From assembly GCA_020466095.1 (NCBI GenBank), contig CM035809.1:27405063-27469062 (forward strand): DNA of 64,000 nt. Direction: 5' to 3'. A program made the position numbers and the translations under genes. Below are positions 1 to 11,300 of this stretch, one piece after another. The notes under the pieces are model-generated. The model worked only from the letters and a program-made list of their open reading frames with translations. It was not told where the DNA came from and did no database searches. Positions within the stretch are counted from its first letter, which is position 1; each line of letters starts with the position of its first letter. This stretch comes from Chlorops oryzae. Taxonomy: Eukaryota; Arthropoda; Insecta; Diptera; Chloropidae.

Positions 1-520
1 TTTGCTTTCTTCTTTCTCAGTGTTTTACAGCCTCGAAAAAAACGTAAAATAAAGTTCAATTATAAGATGTTTCAAATATTATTAATTGTCCGTAAGAAAT
101 ATATTAACAAATTTGCTGTTGCCTGTTAAAAACTTATTGTAAACGAAATCAACATCAACACACTAACCAAAATGACTTAAATTTATGTAAAAAAATATTA
201 CAAAAGTACATATTATTATATGAATAAAAACAGTATTCAAATAAAAAAAAAAATACAAGCCGTTTAAGTCCGTTGCCGAAGGGATTTTCAAGACTTTTAA
301 TACTCTTTGACAGGACATGGTTAGCTACTGAAATGCGAAGAAAATAGTCACGATATAAACACACACAAACCCCCCCATATTTAAAGGCTCAAAACCATAA
401 CCTCGAAATGAGTCCGAAATAAATGGGAATCGTGAGGATCAGAGGCATGACTCCGATATAAGCTCGAAAAGAGCTCATTATGAGGGCTCCGACTTCAAAT
501 TAGGAGTCGTATATGATTCT
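1..520. other. AT-rich intergenic DNA, no gene seen
   Basis: No supported coding region. Positions about 390-510 carry degenerate repeats of a CTCCGAAAT/CTCGAAA type. They resemble the satellite at 25.8-26.8 kb and may be a diverged relative. Confidence 0.4.
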
Positions 521-1214
521 TTAAGGGGGTCTTCTCATTGAAAACCCGTTTTTTGGACCCTTTTTAAAAAAAATCTTATTTGAAAACGCAAAGAATAATT
601 GAAAACTTTTTTTATTTATTGTATTACAAAAGGTTCAAAGTAGATAAAAAAAATTTTTTTGCCTCGATACGTGGGCTGTTAAAAAAGTAATGAGACTTCA
701 AAGTTGGTGGTGAAAAAAAAGGTGCCGTCACGGCGGCCACGATTCCGGGTCTCCGGAGCGTCCGAAATGGAAAAAAAAACGGGGTTATAATCAGTATAGA
801 TGTAATTTTTTTTGACAAAATGGCGGCCATTCAAAAAAAAATTTCAATTTCGGGCTTTTTTTTGTAGTTTAGTGTAAAAAAAAAAATAGTAAAAAATTTT
901 TTAAAATTATGGTCGAGGTTCACCCGAGAATGGTGACAATTCTGCGTCGATTCCACTTTGTTTCATGAAAATCGGTTTCAGTTGAACTGGAGACATCATG
1001 GCCGCCAGTTCGAAAAACGTGGTTTCGAGATAAACGCGTTTAAAGTTTGAAGCAACGCAAAAATTACTCGTTTTAGCGCAGATCTTGCTCGACAAAGAAG
1101 GCTATATCCTCTAAACTATTTCGAATTTCAAAAAATCCTTCTTAGGGGCATATTCACAACTACCCAAGCTATAAATAAATGCAAAAAAAAAGTCGAAAAA
1201 AAAAGTTGCTCAGA
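521..1214 (-). mobile_element. TTAA-ended non-autonomous DNA element, one end truncated
   Basis: It begins TTAAGGGGGTCTTCTCATTG at 521 and matches, in inverse orientation, the complete element at 58,665-59,407 over nearly its whole length. It stops at about 1,214 where the other TIR (ATGAGAAGACCCCC) should follow, so that terminus is lost. The short ORFs inside occur in both copies but have no recognisable domain and are full of homopolymers. A TTAA target is typical of piggyBac-type transposition; assignment to that superfamily is inference. Confidence 0.75.
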
Positions 1215-3152
1215 ATGTTTCGTAGGAACAAAGCACAATATCGTAATGTGACTGAAATTGCATCTGGAGAAGTGTTTACTAAGCACGAAATGAATTTTTG
1301 AGGGAGCCTTAAATGTGGTTACCATTGGCTCAGGGAAATTTCAATAACGCTCGATAAGAAAGTTCTTCGATCTATTTTAGAAAATTTTTTTATGGTCAAT
1401 GGTTGAAGCTGGGTCCTGAAAACGGAAGTAAAAAAACAGGTTCGCCTATCGTAAATATTCCGTTAAAAAAAATTACCTCCCATAAATTGAGTACGTAGAG
1501 CTCGATTCTAAATATTCCCGGAAAATTTTCTCAGCCGATTTACAAAAAAAATTTCCTATAAAAGGAGCAACTTCGAAAATTTTTAATCAAATGTGGCAAT
1601 CAGGGCAACAGAATTTGAGTTCAGCACCCAAAAGTATGCATTTAAATATTCCGAAAAAGATAAATCTATTCAATTCATTCTTCTAGGTTTTCCAATTTGA
1701 TCACATCTTGATGAAGGGGCTTGAAAGATGTGCGGATATGTTTAAAGTCTAATTTAAGATCCGTTTATAAAGATTTAAAATGATATTAATTAGTTGTTAA
1801 ATATTTCAATGCATACCTATAGGTGCTGAATTTAAATAAATATTTTTTTATTCTTGACATGAACACTTGCTTTTTCCGTGTGAAAGAATCTCCGGGGAAT
1901 ATTCATTTGGAATCGGGCAGATAATATAAAACTATGATAGATGTGGACTGATGTTAGATAGATGGAGACAAGATTAGAACTTAGAAACACCAGGCTCACA
2001 TTAAATTAAGCCTAAGTACTCAAGTTTAAACTTTCCATCGATAATCTTCATGAACGTTTAAACCGAGTTTATGACAGCTGCCAGGTGATCATAAAATTTT
2101 ATACAAATATTTTTGAAAAATTCGAAAACAAGCATAGGTACTGGATTGAGTCCAATTGGCACGAAGCCTAATAGATTTTTTTTTTTTAGTAGTAATGGCT
2201 GGGACACAATGAGGTCCACATATGCCAGTTAAATTATTAAGCAATGACGAATATTCGTTTTAATGACCGAACGTTAGACACTGATACGAGTACGAATGGA
2301 TGCGTAATTGACCCTTCACCACCGCCCTCAGACGGAGTACAGGCAAAGGAGCAAAATGGCCGCCGCCAAGAATAATTAGATTGTAACCCAGTTGCAAATA
2401 AGGGGAAGTCCTCTACTAAGCGATGCATCACTTGAACTATCCCAAGCACTGTCAATAGGCATTAGTTCTCGTGGCAGTGTCATTGAGCAGGGAAAAGGTG
2501 ATGTGTTCAAAGAATAGCGTTTTTTTTTTTTTTATCAAAAAGTAGCATATTTTCAGGATTGAACTGAAATTTAAAAGCAAAAGCAAAACCAAAAATTTTT
2601 TGAACACCTCACTTTCTGCCTGCTCATGAGAGGCATTGGGAAGGCCTACCCAAAGCGGCCATGCTCGAACAATGTAGATGTGTAAAAGTGATGGGAAAAG
2701 TCTATGATATCCCCTCGCTTAGGACAAGAGAGACATGCAAAGACTTAAGAAAGGAACGTGAAAACAGTGAATAATGCGTTTCAAAAAATATTTGTTTTGA
2801 ATTAATTTTATCAATAGAAACCACTAACCGATATTATTGGTTATAGTCTCAAAAAACTCGTCATAGATTGAGGTTTGCGGCATTTGATATGAAAATTTAT
2901 TTTTTTCTACTAGGGTCATTATTTGGCCAGTTAGGGGATGGAACCCAAAATTCAGTTTTAAAAAAAAGTAATAATTATAACATATTATTAAAACATACCA
3001 AAAACGAATCCAATATTCTTCATATTAGGCTCGTTTAAAAGGTAATTTTGTAAATTTTTCGAATATGCATACTGAACATGCTCGTTCTTGTTCCTACGGC
3101 ATCTATATTATAGATTGAAGTTCGTGAGGCATTTTTCTTTAATTTAAGCCTA
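1215..3152. other. intergenic, repeat fragments, no gene seen
   Basis: Contains the element at 1,503-1,917 and a CCCAAAAGTATGCA motif at 1,627 that recurs near 50-52 kb. The rest is AT-rich DNA with no coding signal that I recognise. Confidence 0.4.
1503..1917. mobile_element. MITE-like element with CGATTCTAAATATTCCCGG ends
   Basis: The left end reads CGATTCTAAATATTCCCGG. The right end, read in reverse complement, is CGATTCCAAATGAATATTCC followed by CCGG. The same terminal sequence bounds elements at 10,770-10,984 and 11,529-11,790 and occurs singly near 5,483 and 8,005. The ends are diverged, so this is an old copy. Confidence 0.55.
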
Positions 3153-3610
3153 TTTTTGTATGGGGACCCCCCTAAGGAGGGGAGATAGAGGGTAGGTATG
3201 TTTGAAGAAAATATTTGGGGTAAAAAAATAATGGGGGTCGGTCATATACATCATCCCCCTAGGAGGGGTTTGACTGTGGTGACAGCCATTTTGTATGAAA
3301 TTGTGATAAAATTAAGGTAATTTTGTATGGGTGACCTCCTAAGGAGGGGAGATAGGGGGTCAGTATTTTGGGAAAAAATGTTGATGAGACAAAGTTAATG
3401 GGGGTAGGTCAAACATTTGACTCCTCTAGGGGCACTCTGGGCGCTAGTTAGGACAGTGGGGGGAAAATTCATAAAAAAAAAATTACTTTTGTATGGGAGA
3501 CCCCTTAAGGAGTGGAGATAGGGGGAAGGTATGTTTGGATAAATTGTTGGGAATAAAAAAATAATGGTAGTTGGTCTTACATTTTACCCCTCTAGGAGCA
3601 ACTCCGCTTA
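3153..3610. repeat. three tandem copies of a ~166-bp unit
   Basis: Units start at about 3,153, 3,320 and 3,485, each with TTTTGTATGGG. Each holds a near-palindrome of the form ACCCC-CTAAGGAGGGG, then GGAGATAGGGGG, and later CCCCTCTAGGAG. Copies have diverged by eye. No coding potential is seen. Confidence 0.7.
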
Positions 3611-5323
3611 CAGTAACATCAAAAAATTGGAAAAAAAATCAAAAATTTAATTTTTCAAATGACTTGTTTTTATCAAATAACCTTAAAATTAGTGTTTTAT
3701 GGCATCTTTAATAAAAGTTCATCGTACTATAAAACAGGAAATTTTTTTGGAGAAAAAAAAAACACTAAAAGTCATCACCCTAATGTACATATGTTGAAAA
3801 ACTGAACTTTCGAAATTCTGAAAGCAAAATGACAACGACCATGATTTCCATTGCCTTCTTTAATTCAAAAGTACCTTTTTTTTTTAATATAATCCAATTC
3901 GGTCATCGAAGCTCCTTCGAATTTTCGAACACTCGTAGAATGAATAATGAATCCAAAACTATCTCTATCTCTCTTTTCCGTGGTACTCAAAATTTCCTAG
4001 TTCGAATGAATAAGAAAGAACCATTGGATTACTTCATTATTGTTTATATTTTTAAGATCTTTTTCTTTTCATAATACATATTTGTGTTTTAATGAATTTC
4101 TTACATGCCGTTACATTCCACCATTTTTATTAATTCGATAATAAATGTGCTTAAAATAATTTAATGTTCAATTAAAAACAAATAATTTAAATTTCCTTTA
4201 TGAATAGTACTTTCTTTTGATGTACTTTTTTTTTTTTTTTTTTTTTACTTCCAACATGTCCATTCCATTCAAAATTACAACAAACAGCAAGCGAGGGATC
4301 ATGTTAGAAAATCAATTTTGTTCTTTTCACGTCTTCATCATTTTCCGTTTTTTTTTCTTTCTTTTTAGTTTTGATATATCTTTACACAACCATCAGACAT
4401 GTTATCGAAATCGAATCCGAATTCGAAAAAAAATCGAAATCGCTAAGATTTCTATTGAAAATCCCAATGATTTCGAATTTCATACATTCGAATTCGAGTT
4501 CCTAAAGCAAGCCTGAATATGTTTGTTGATTTTATAATAAATTTAATAAAAATCTTTTGTTTCCTCTTCACGCCGTACATGAATCAAACGTCTTTAAAGA
4601 GTGTCTGTCTGTCTCTTCCATTTTGGCAAATGATCATTTTTATTTTACTAGGCTCAAGAGTTTTGAGCGCGGATTTGCTGAACTTTTCGATTTTTCAGAT
4701 TGGCTATTCCATTCACAATTTTGAGTAGATGATTTATTGAAGAATTTTTGTAAAAAATTTAATTTTGCTTTCCTTCACTTATATTTATCGTGTAGGTATT
4801 TATTTCGGCTATTTTCTTTTAAAACACTATGCAAAAAAAAAAATTTTTTTTTTTTTCAAGAATTAATCTTTTAATTATAACATACTGCAGGCATAAAAAA
4901 ATAAAATATACGGTTAAAAAAGAAAATTATACTAATTCGAGAATTTTGTAGATATTTTTTTTTTTTTTCATTCATAGTTCACAGGTGGTTGGGTCGTGAC
5001 TTTTGAGTGTGTATATTAATTATGTATATAATTGTTGTTTATTTTTTCCTTTTTCTCCTTGCTGATTCATCATGACATACTTGAAAATTGAAACGATTTC
5101 ACGATTTCGTCGTCCGCAGGCCCTGAGATTCCTTCTTCTTCTTTGATTTTTGTACAGATGGTCGTGTTTGAAAATGCTTAAAAAAGGGGCCGCCTTTCTG
5201 CTTTTTTATTTCAATCGTTTTGTTTTTCTTTTTTTTTCGAACGAAGGACACCACAGCGCTTCGGTTATTTATGTTTCTTTTATATGTTTGCTGCTATCAG
5301 TTTTTTTAATTTTTTTTTTGTTT
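3611..5323 (-). other. 3' flank and probable 3'UTR of kra
   Basis: Low-repeat, T-rich plus-strand sequence immediately downstream of the kra stop codon at 5,324-5,326. Several AATAAA signals lie on the minus strand (TTTATT on plus near 5,205, 5,036, 4,802 and 4,124), so the transcript could end at any of them. Short plus-strand ORFs here are poly-Phe artefacts of T runs. The UTR end is not determined. Confidence 0.4.
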
Positions 5324-8300
5324 TTAATCGCCGTTGGCTTTTTGCTCGTCCTCAGACTCGGACTCTGAAAGAATACGAGAGGCAGGCTTTTATTAAAAAT
5401 CAATTTTTTCGGATTTAAAAAAGCAAAGGAACAAATTAAAGAAGATGTCTTAACTATATGCATGGCTGTGGCTATCACAACCCAATTCTAAATGAATATA
5501 TTTCCCGGGAATTTTTTCTTTAGAAATTTTTCTTCGCCGAAAAAGGAGCTCTTTTAAGCGTAAAAAAAAGAGAATTTGATTATAATTTATTTGATATTCA
5601 CTTCTTCTTCGCCCTTAATAGGCTTTTCAGACATACTGCTACTAAATCACGTGATTTAGCTAAATCATTCAAAGCTAAAGTCACAACTGTTCACACGAAG
5701 TCGAAAAAAGGTAATATATGTTGAAAGCTATCAGACTGAAAAATTTTATTTTTTGAAAAAGGTGAACACTGTTTGGCTTGATTTTTTTTTTAAATATGAG
5801 CGCCAATATGGACTCTTGGAAAAAGTGGTAAACAAATTGTTTTTTTTTACAATTTTATCAGGCCGTTTAACATGTGCCGAAATTTTAGTATTTTCGCGTT
5901 TTAGCAAACTTTGCCCGTTTTAGCACTAAAACAACTTAGATTTTTCCCGTTTTATCGTACAATCACTAAAAATAAACGATGAAACTTTGCCTGCTTTTAA
6001 TTTAAAACAAGTAGACTTAATACAAGATAAATCACTGCTTATAACTAGATAAAAATATCGAAATCCGAGCGTCATCACTAGTGTCCGACCGAAGAGTGGA
6101 TTTTTAGCCGAAGCCGAAGCTGAATCGGCAGAGTAGAAGACTTCGGCCGAAGACCGAAGAATGCCGATAGTTCCGAATGCAAAACATTTTACAGTAAGGA
6201 AACAAAATCAGTGGCTTTATTAGTGATGTTACGAATGTGGTTTTTTTAAACATTCGCGAATGCGAATGCAAAATGCGAATATCTGTCGCCGAATATATCG
6301 CGATTCAGGAAAATAAGTTATTTAATCAATCTGCTTTTCGTAAAGAAAAAAATGAAAATTTTTTAAAATTTGGTTCGTCCAAGCCTGTTTGTGAATATCT
6401 TTTAAATATTGTTTTGAAATCGTACATAATCAATATACCATTTCAAAAGTGTAATCTACATAAAAGTAAAACTTAACATCCAATAGGATTTAGTATATTT
6501 TTCGGACAGTTAGATATTCGCCAAATATTCGCATCAAAATTTTTGCGAATTGCGAATACTAATATCCAGAAATATGCGAATAATTCGCGAAATACGACTG
6601 CGAATACTTCGCAAAACAATCAAGTCTTTATTCATTTGATCATATGCACTAAAGTAAAAAACCGCTCAAATTTTCCCTAAATTCTTTCAAGCTTTAGTCG
6701 CACTCACAAAGTGAGAATTTACGGCAATAAATTCACTAGTGTCAAAGTTCTCAATTGTAAAGACAATTGATTGAAATGCATATCGTGACTTTTTTACTTT
6801 TCCATTAAAATGCCAAAAATATTCGGCTTTTTCCAGCCAATTGCCCGTTTAAGCTCAAGAACTTAGGAATTGCCGTTTATTATTAACGACTTTCTGTTTT
6901 ATTTAACCGATAGCTACGAATCCTCTAAACGATAAATCGGAATCAGTCATCACTATAAAAATGCAAAACATATGGTCATTGAAATTTCTAATTTAAAAAT
7001 TGTGAGGTTGTTTCCCCAACCAATGTTAAAAACGAACGCAATTTCAATAATGCTTCTTTTCTAATTACAATATTCACTCATATTTCACGTGTTAAGCAAA
7101 CAAAAGATAACCACAAAATGCACAAAACACATGGCATATGTAAACACCCCGTTTTGACTTGTCGTTTTAGCTTAAACGAGTAGCGCTAAAACGTATATGT
7201 AAATGCCCTATTATGCAATTAAATAATATTTTGGAGCTGATGTTCAGTGATAACAGCGATTTGGAAAACATTGAGATAGAGATGTGATAGATGTTTTGTT
7301 CAAAACTATCGATATTTCGATGAAAACGCAGGGTTACATATCGAGTTTGTGTAATTTAGTGACGCCAAATAGCGTGATTTATAGGGCATTTGACATATAC
7401 GTTTTAGCGCTACTCGTTTAAGCTAAACGACTAAGTCAAAACGGTGATTTAGCATCTGCACATCGTCGTTTGTCATTTGCTAATATCTTTTGTTATGTCA
7501 ACGCGTGAAATCATGAGTGAATTTAGCTAATTAGATAAGCAATTATGAAAATGCTCGTATTTCACATCTGGTTAGTGCGACTCGAACAACTCAGAATTTT
7601 TAAATTCGAAATTTCAATGTCGAGTATGATAGCATTTTTCGAGTGAACTACAGAGTTACGCAGGATTTTTACAGTTATAGCAGGATTTAAATCGTTATTT
7701 AGTACTTGTTTAATTAAAACAGGAAAGATTCCTCGTTTTAGTTGTAGATAAAACGTAAGAATCTAAGTTGTTTTAGTGCAAACGGGCAAAGTTGTAAACG
7801 CGAATAAACGGCATGTAAACGCTATTAGATTGACATTTTGTATGGTAATCACGTGATTTAGCCTATGTGTGGAAAGCCTATTACTCTGTAGTGCGACTCG
7901 AACAAAGAATTGCTTGGATTCGAATTTAGTTCGAGTAGAATAGCTTTTCGAGTCGAACTACAGAGTAAGCCAGGATTTTTTTTTAATCGTTTAATCGGTT
8001 GGGAAAGATTCCCCGGGAATATTTAGAATCGAACTGTATATATTTTGCCATTTGTTTGCAAAGAACTTGACAAAAATAAGAGTGCCTATGAGGGAGCGAC
8101 TCCGTCACCCAATTCTTTACTTTTGCTTTAGCATTCGTGCACAGAAGAGTTTTGAGATGGAGGCTCAAAAACTTTTTATTTTTGATTGAATGCAGAAAAA
8201 TAAGAAATCTAATCGCGATTTTTAGTTGCTGTTTGAGTTTTCATTGTCCGTTCATTGTCTGGTATAAACATATGAAGGAAAGCAAAACAAACTAAAGTTT

Positions 8301-11300
8301 TTTTTCTCTAGCAACTTTGTATCATAAATTTTGCGAAATTAGTCGAGCAAACTTATGCGAAAAGTTGCAAATAGTAATATTGATCGGTTCGTATTTTTAT
8401 AGATATGAGTGGGACTCTCATGCAGCTTCGCAAATTGTCGGAATTGAGAAATTTATCACACAACTTACACAAAATTTATATGAAAATTTACGTTGCGAAG
8501 TCATTTGCGAAGCTGCATGAGTACCACTAATAAGAATAGAAAAAAATAGAACATCAAGACTGTTCGCAAAGATATTGACAAATTGAAAGTGTCATTGATA
8601 GGGCAGCGCTTTGTCACCCATAATCTTTGCTTTTTGCTTTTGCAGCCATGGATAAAAGAAAGTTGAGATGAAGACTCAAAGAACTTTTTCATTGGATGCG
8701 CAATGCACACATTCCCACACACTCACCTTCTTCAGCAGATTGCAGCCATTCGATGAATTTTCGCATTTGTTCGAGGAAATGCATTTTACCCTTCGATGAA
8801 TGCCCATCCTTATACCATCGCAATATAATCTCCTCAGTCAGCACTTCAGCTGGGGAAAGTGAAACAATTTTATTATATATTATGATGATCCTCTGGACGG
8901 CGCGCTCTTACTTTTATAAAACAGCAAAATGATCTTTTGGAAGGCCTTCATGAAATTCATATTCTCATAGCAGTATTCTTGCACCTTCAGTATCAAAGCT
9001 AATTCAGCACGATCGGTTGAAGCGAATGCCTGGAACAATGGACAATATGGTTTCAAATGTCGCACAGCTTGATCGGTAACGAGTTCCTCCTTTTTATTCC
9101 ATTCACCGAGTGACATAATTGTTGACCAAATCTTCAAAGAAGCGAGAGATATATATATTATGACAAAAATTTCATTGAATTCAATATATTCTAATCAAAT
9201 GGATCGATCTACAGTCTACTTACAATCGAAATAATTTCGTGTTCCGGAATGTTCGATTTCTGTGCGAAATCTTTGATATCAGAAGATATCTCTGAATGTG
9301 GCTTCTCGTCGTTAATGTCATCTAAAAGTGTTTGTTGCAATTCACGTTTTGCTTCTTGGCTGGCTTGAGCCTTATGTAGTTTTATAATTTCAGTTAAATC
9401 CTTTTCAAAAACTTGTCTTAAATATTCTTCAGTACGTTTGTTTGGTGGGAAAAAGTCCATTAGTCTGCAAGAGCGAAGCGAATTTTCGAATGTGATTTTG
9501 ATGATGAAAAGAGGGATCGATCATCGAGACATGAGATGAATTTTTCATCGATGTACTTTGTTCGAAATAAATAAACACCCAAATAAAATAAAAGTTTATT
9601 TGCGAATATAAATTCATTCCACAAATTTTTTGTTCTAGGAGAGTTAATTATTGAAATAAACCAAATAAGAGTTCAATTTTCATCCTGAAAACTCTCCGAA
9701 GCCTTTTTTTTTTTTTAGACCATATGTGGGGGCTCTCTTTTCTTCGGAAATCGATTTTACATCCGCGATTTTTTATTTTTTTTTATTAAAGACACTAACC
9801 TGGGGCATATAGCACTACCTTCGTACCGAATACTATTCTTTAATAATACCAGATAACTGATACTGATGCTCATTTTTTTATATAGTTTCTATATGGTGTA
9901 GTTTACGTGAATATCCTAAAAGGATTTTTGAAAGTCGAAATACGTTTAGAGGATATAGCCTATCTTTGTCGAGAGATCTGCGCTAAACAGTATTTTTGCG
10001 TTCTTCAAACTTTAAACGGTTTATTCGAAACACGTTTTTCGAATGAGGCTCATAGATATCTCCAGTTCAACTGAACCGATTTATGAACAAAGTTGGAATC
10101 GACGCAGAATTGTCACAATGTCTCGGAGTGAAATTGACACCTAACTTTAAAACATTTTTACTTTTTTTTTTTACACAAACATATTCTAAAAAAAAGCCCG
10201 ATAATTGAAATTTTTTATCGTATCGAAATGGCGTGCCATTTAACTGTCAAAATAAATCAACAAAAACAATGGAGGTAAAAGAAACTTGAGTTTCAATATT
10301 TTGAAGAATTAGATCTAATATTTTCGATTTGATAAAAAAGCCCCGTTTTCGTTTAATAATCTCCAGATTTCGGAACGCTTAGCTGGAGACCCAGGAAATC
10401 GACTGTAAGCTTACCCGTAGACGGCAAGGAACTTTTAATCAATGTTCAACTAACACTCAACATTTACTGGAAAGTCTATTAACAGATTATTTGTTAACAT
10501 AAGCCCGTACTCCGAGGCAAAATAACTATTTCATTCATTACCATATTACTTCATCCGATACCAGACTTATTTCACGAATAATCACAATAAATTAAAAAAT
10601 AGTTATTCAATTATTTTAAATGCGTTTTTCTAAATAAGAATTTTTTAAAAAGGTCCAAAAAGGGAAATTTTAATGAGAAGACCCCTTAAATTTTTTTTTA
10701 AATTAAAGCACACTCTATACCTTCGGGGCATATAGCACTACCTTCGTACCGATACTACAATGATACTTTCAGACCGATTCTGAATATTCCCGGGGAATTT
10801 ACTTTTCTCGAGAGTAAAATTCTTCTTTTTTAAATATTTGGGGGAAGAAATTTGATGGGAAATGGGTATTTGACCCATACCCATAATTTTCCTTAACCTA
10901 TCTATTTGAAAAAGAAGAAATTTAGTCTCGAGAAAAGTAAATTCCCCGGGAATTCGTTCCCCGGGAATATTCAGAATCGGGCAGTTTAACAATAATACCA
11001 GATAAACTGATACTGATACTCAATTTTTATTTAACCCTTTCAGACACGGCGTCACTTATAAGGGACAAGAGCGTATGAGATTTTAATACTATCGGTTTGG
11101 GAGCGTGTCTGAAAGGGTTAATAGATTATATTGTTATACATTAAAGTCTCTACTCCGAAGTGTATAGAATAACCTCGATTATCCGGATATGCGATCATAC
11201 CAACATCAGATTATCGGTGCATCCGATTATCCAGACTTATTCTTCACGGAATTAATCACAAATTATTTCCAAGAAAATATTTAACTCCTTCAAACGGGTT

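Noticed and set aside
8590..8727. kra exon 8 continuing into a nearby last exon at 8,675 (tail AKSKDYG)
   Set aside because: The exon at 5,364-5,324 gives the family acidic tail and exactly 422 aa in phase. The 8,675 candidate gives a non-conserved tail and is part of a duplicated repeat.
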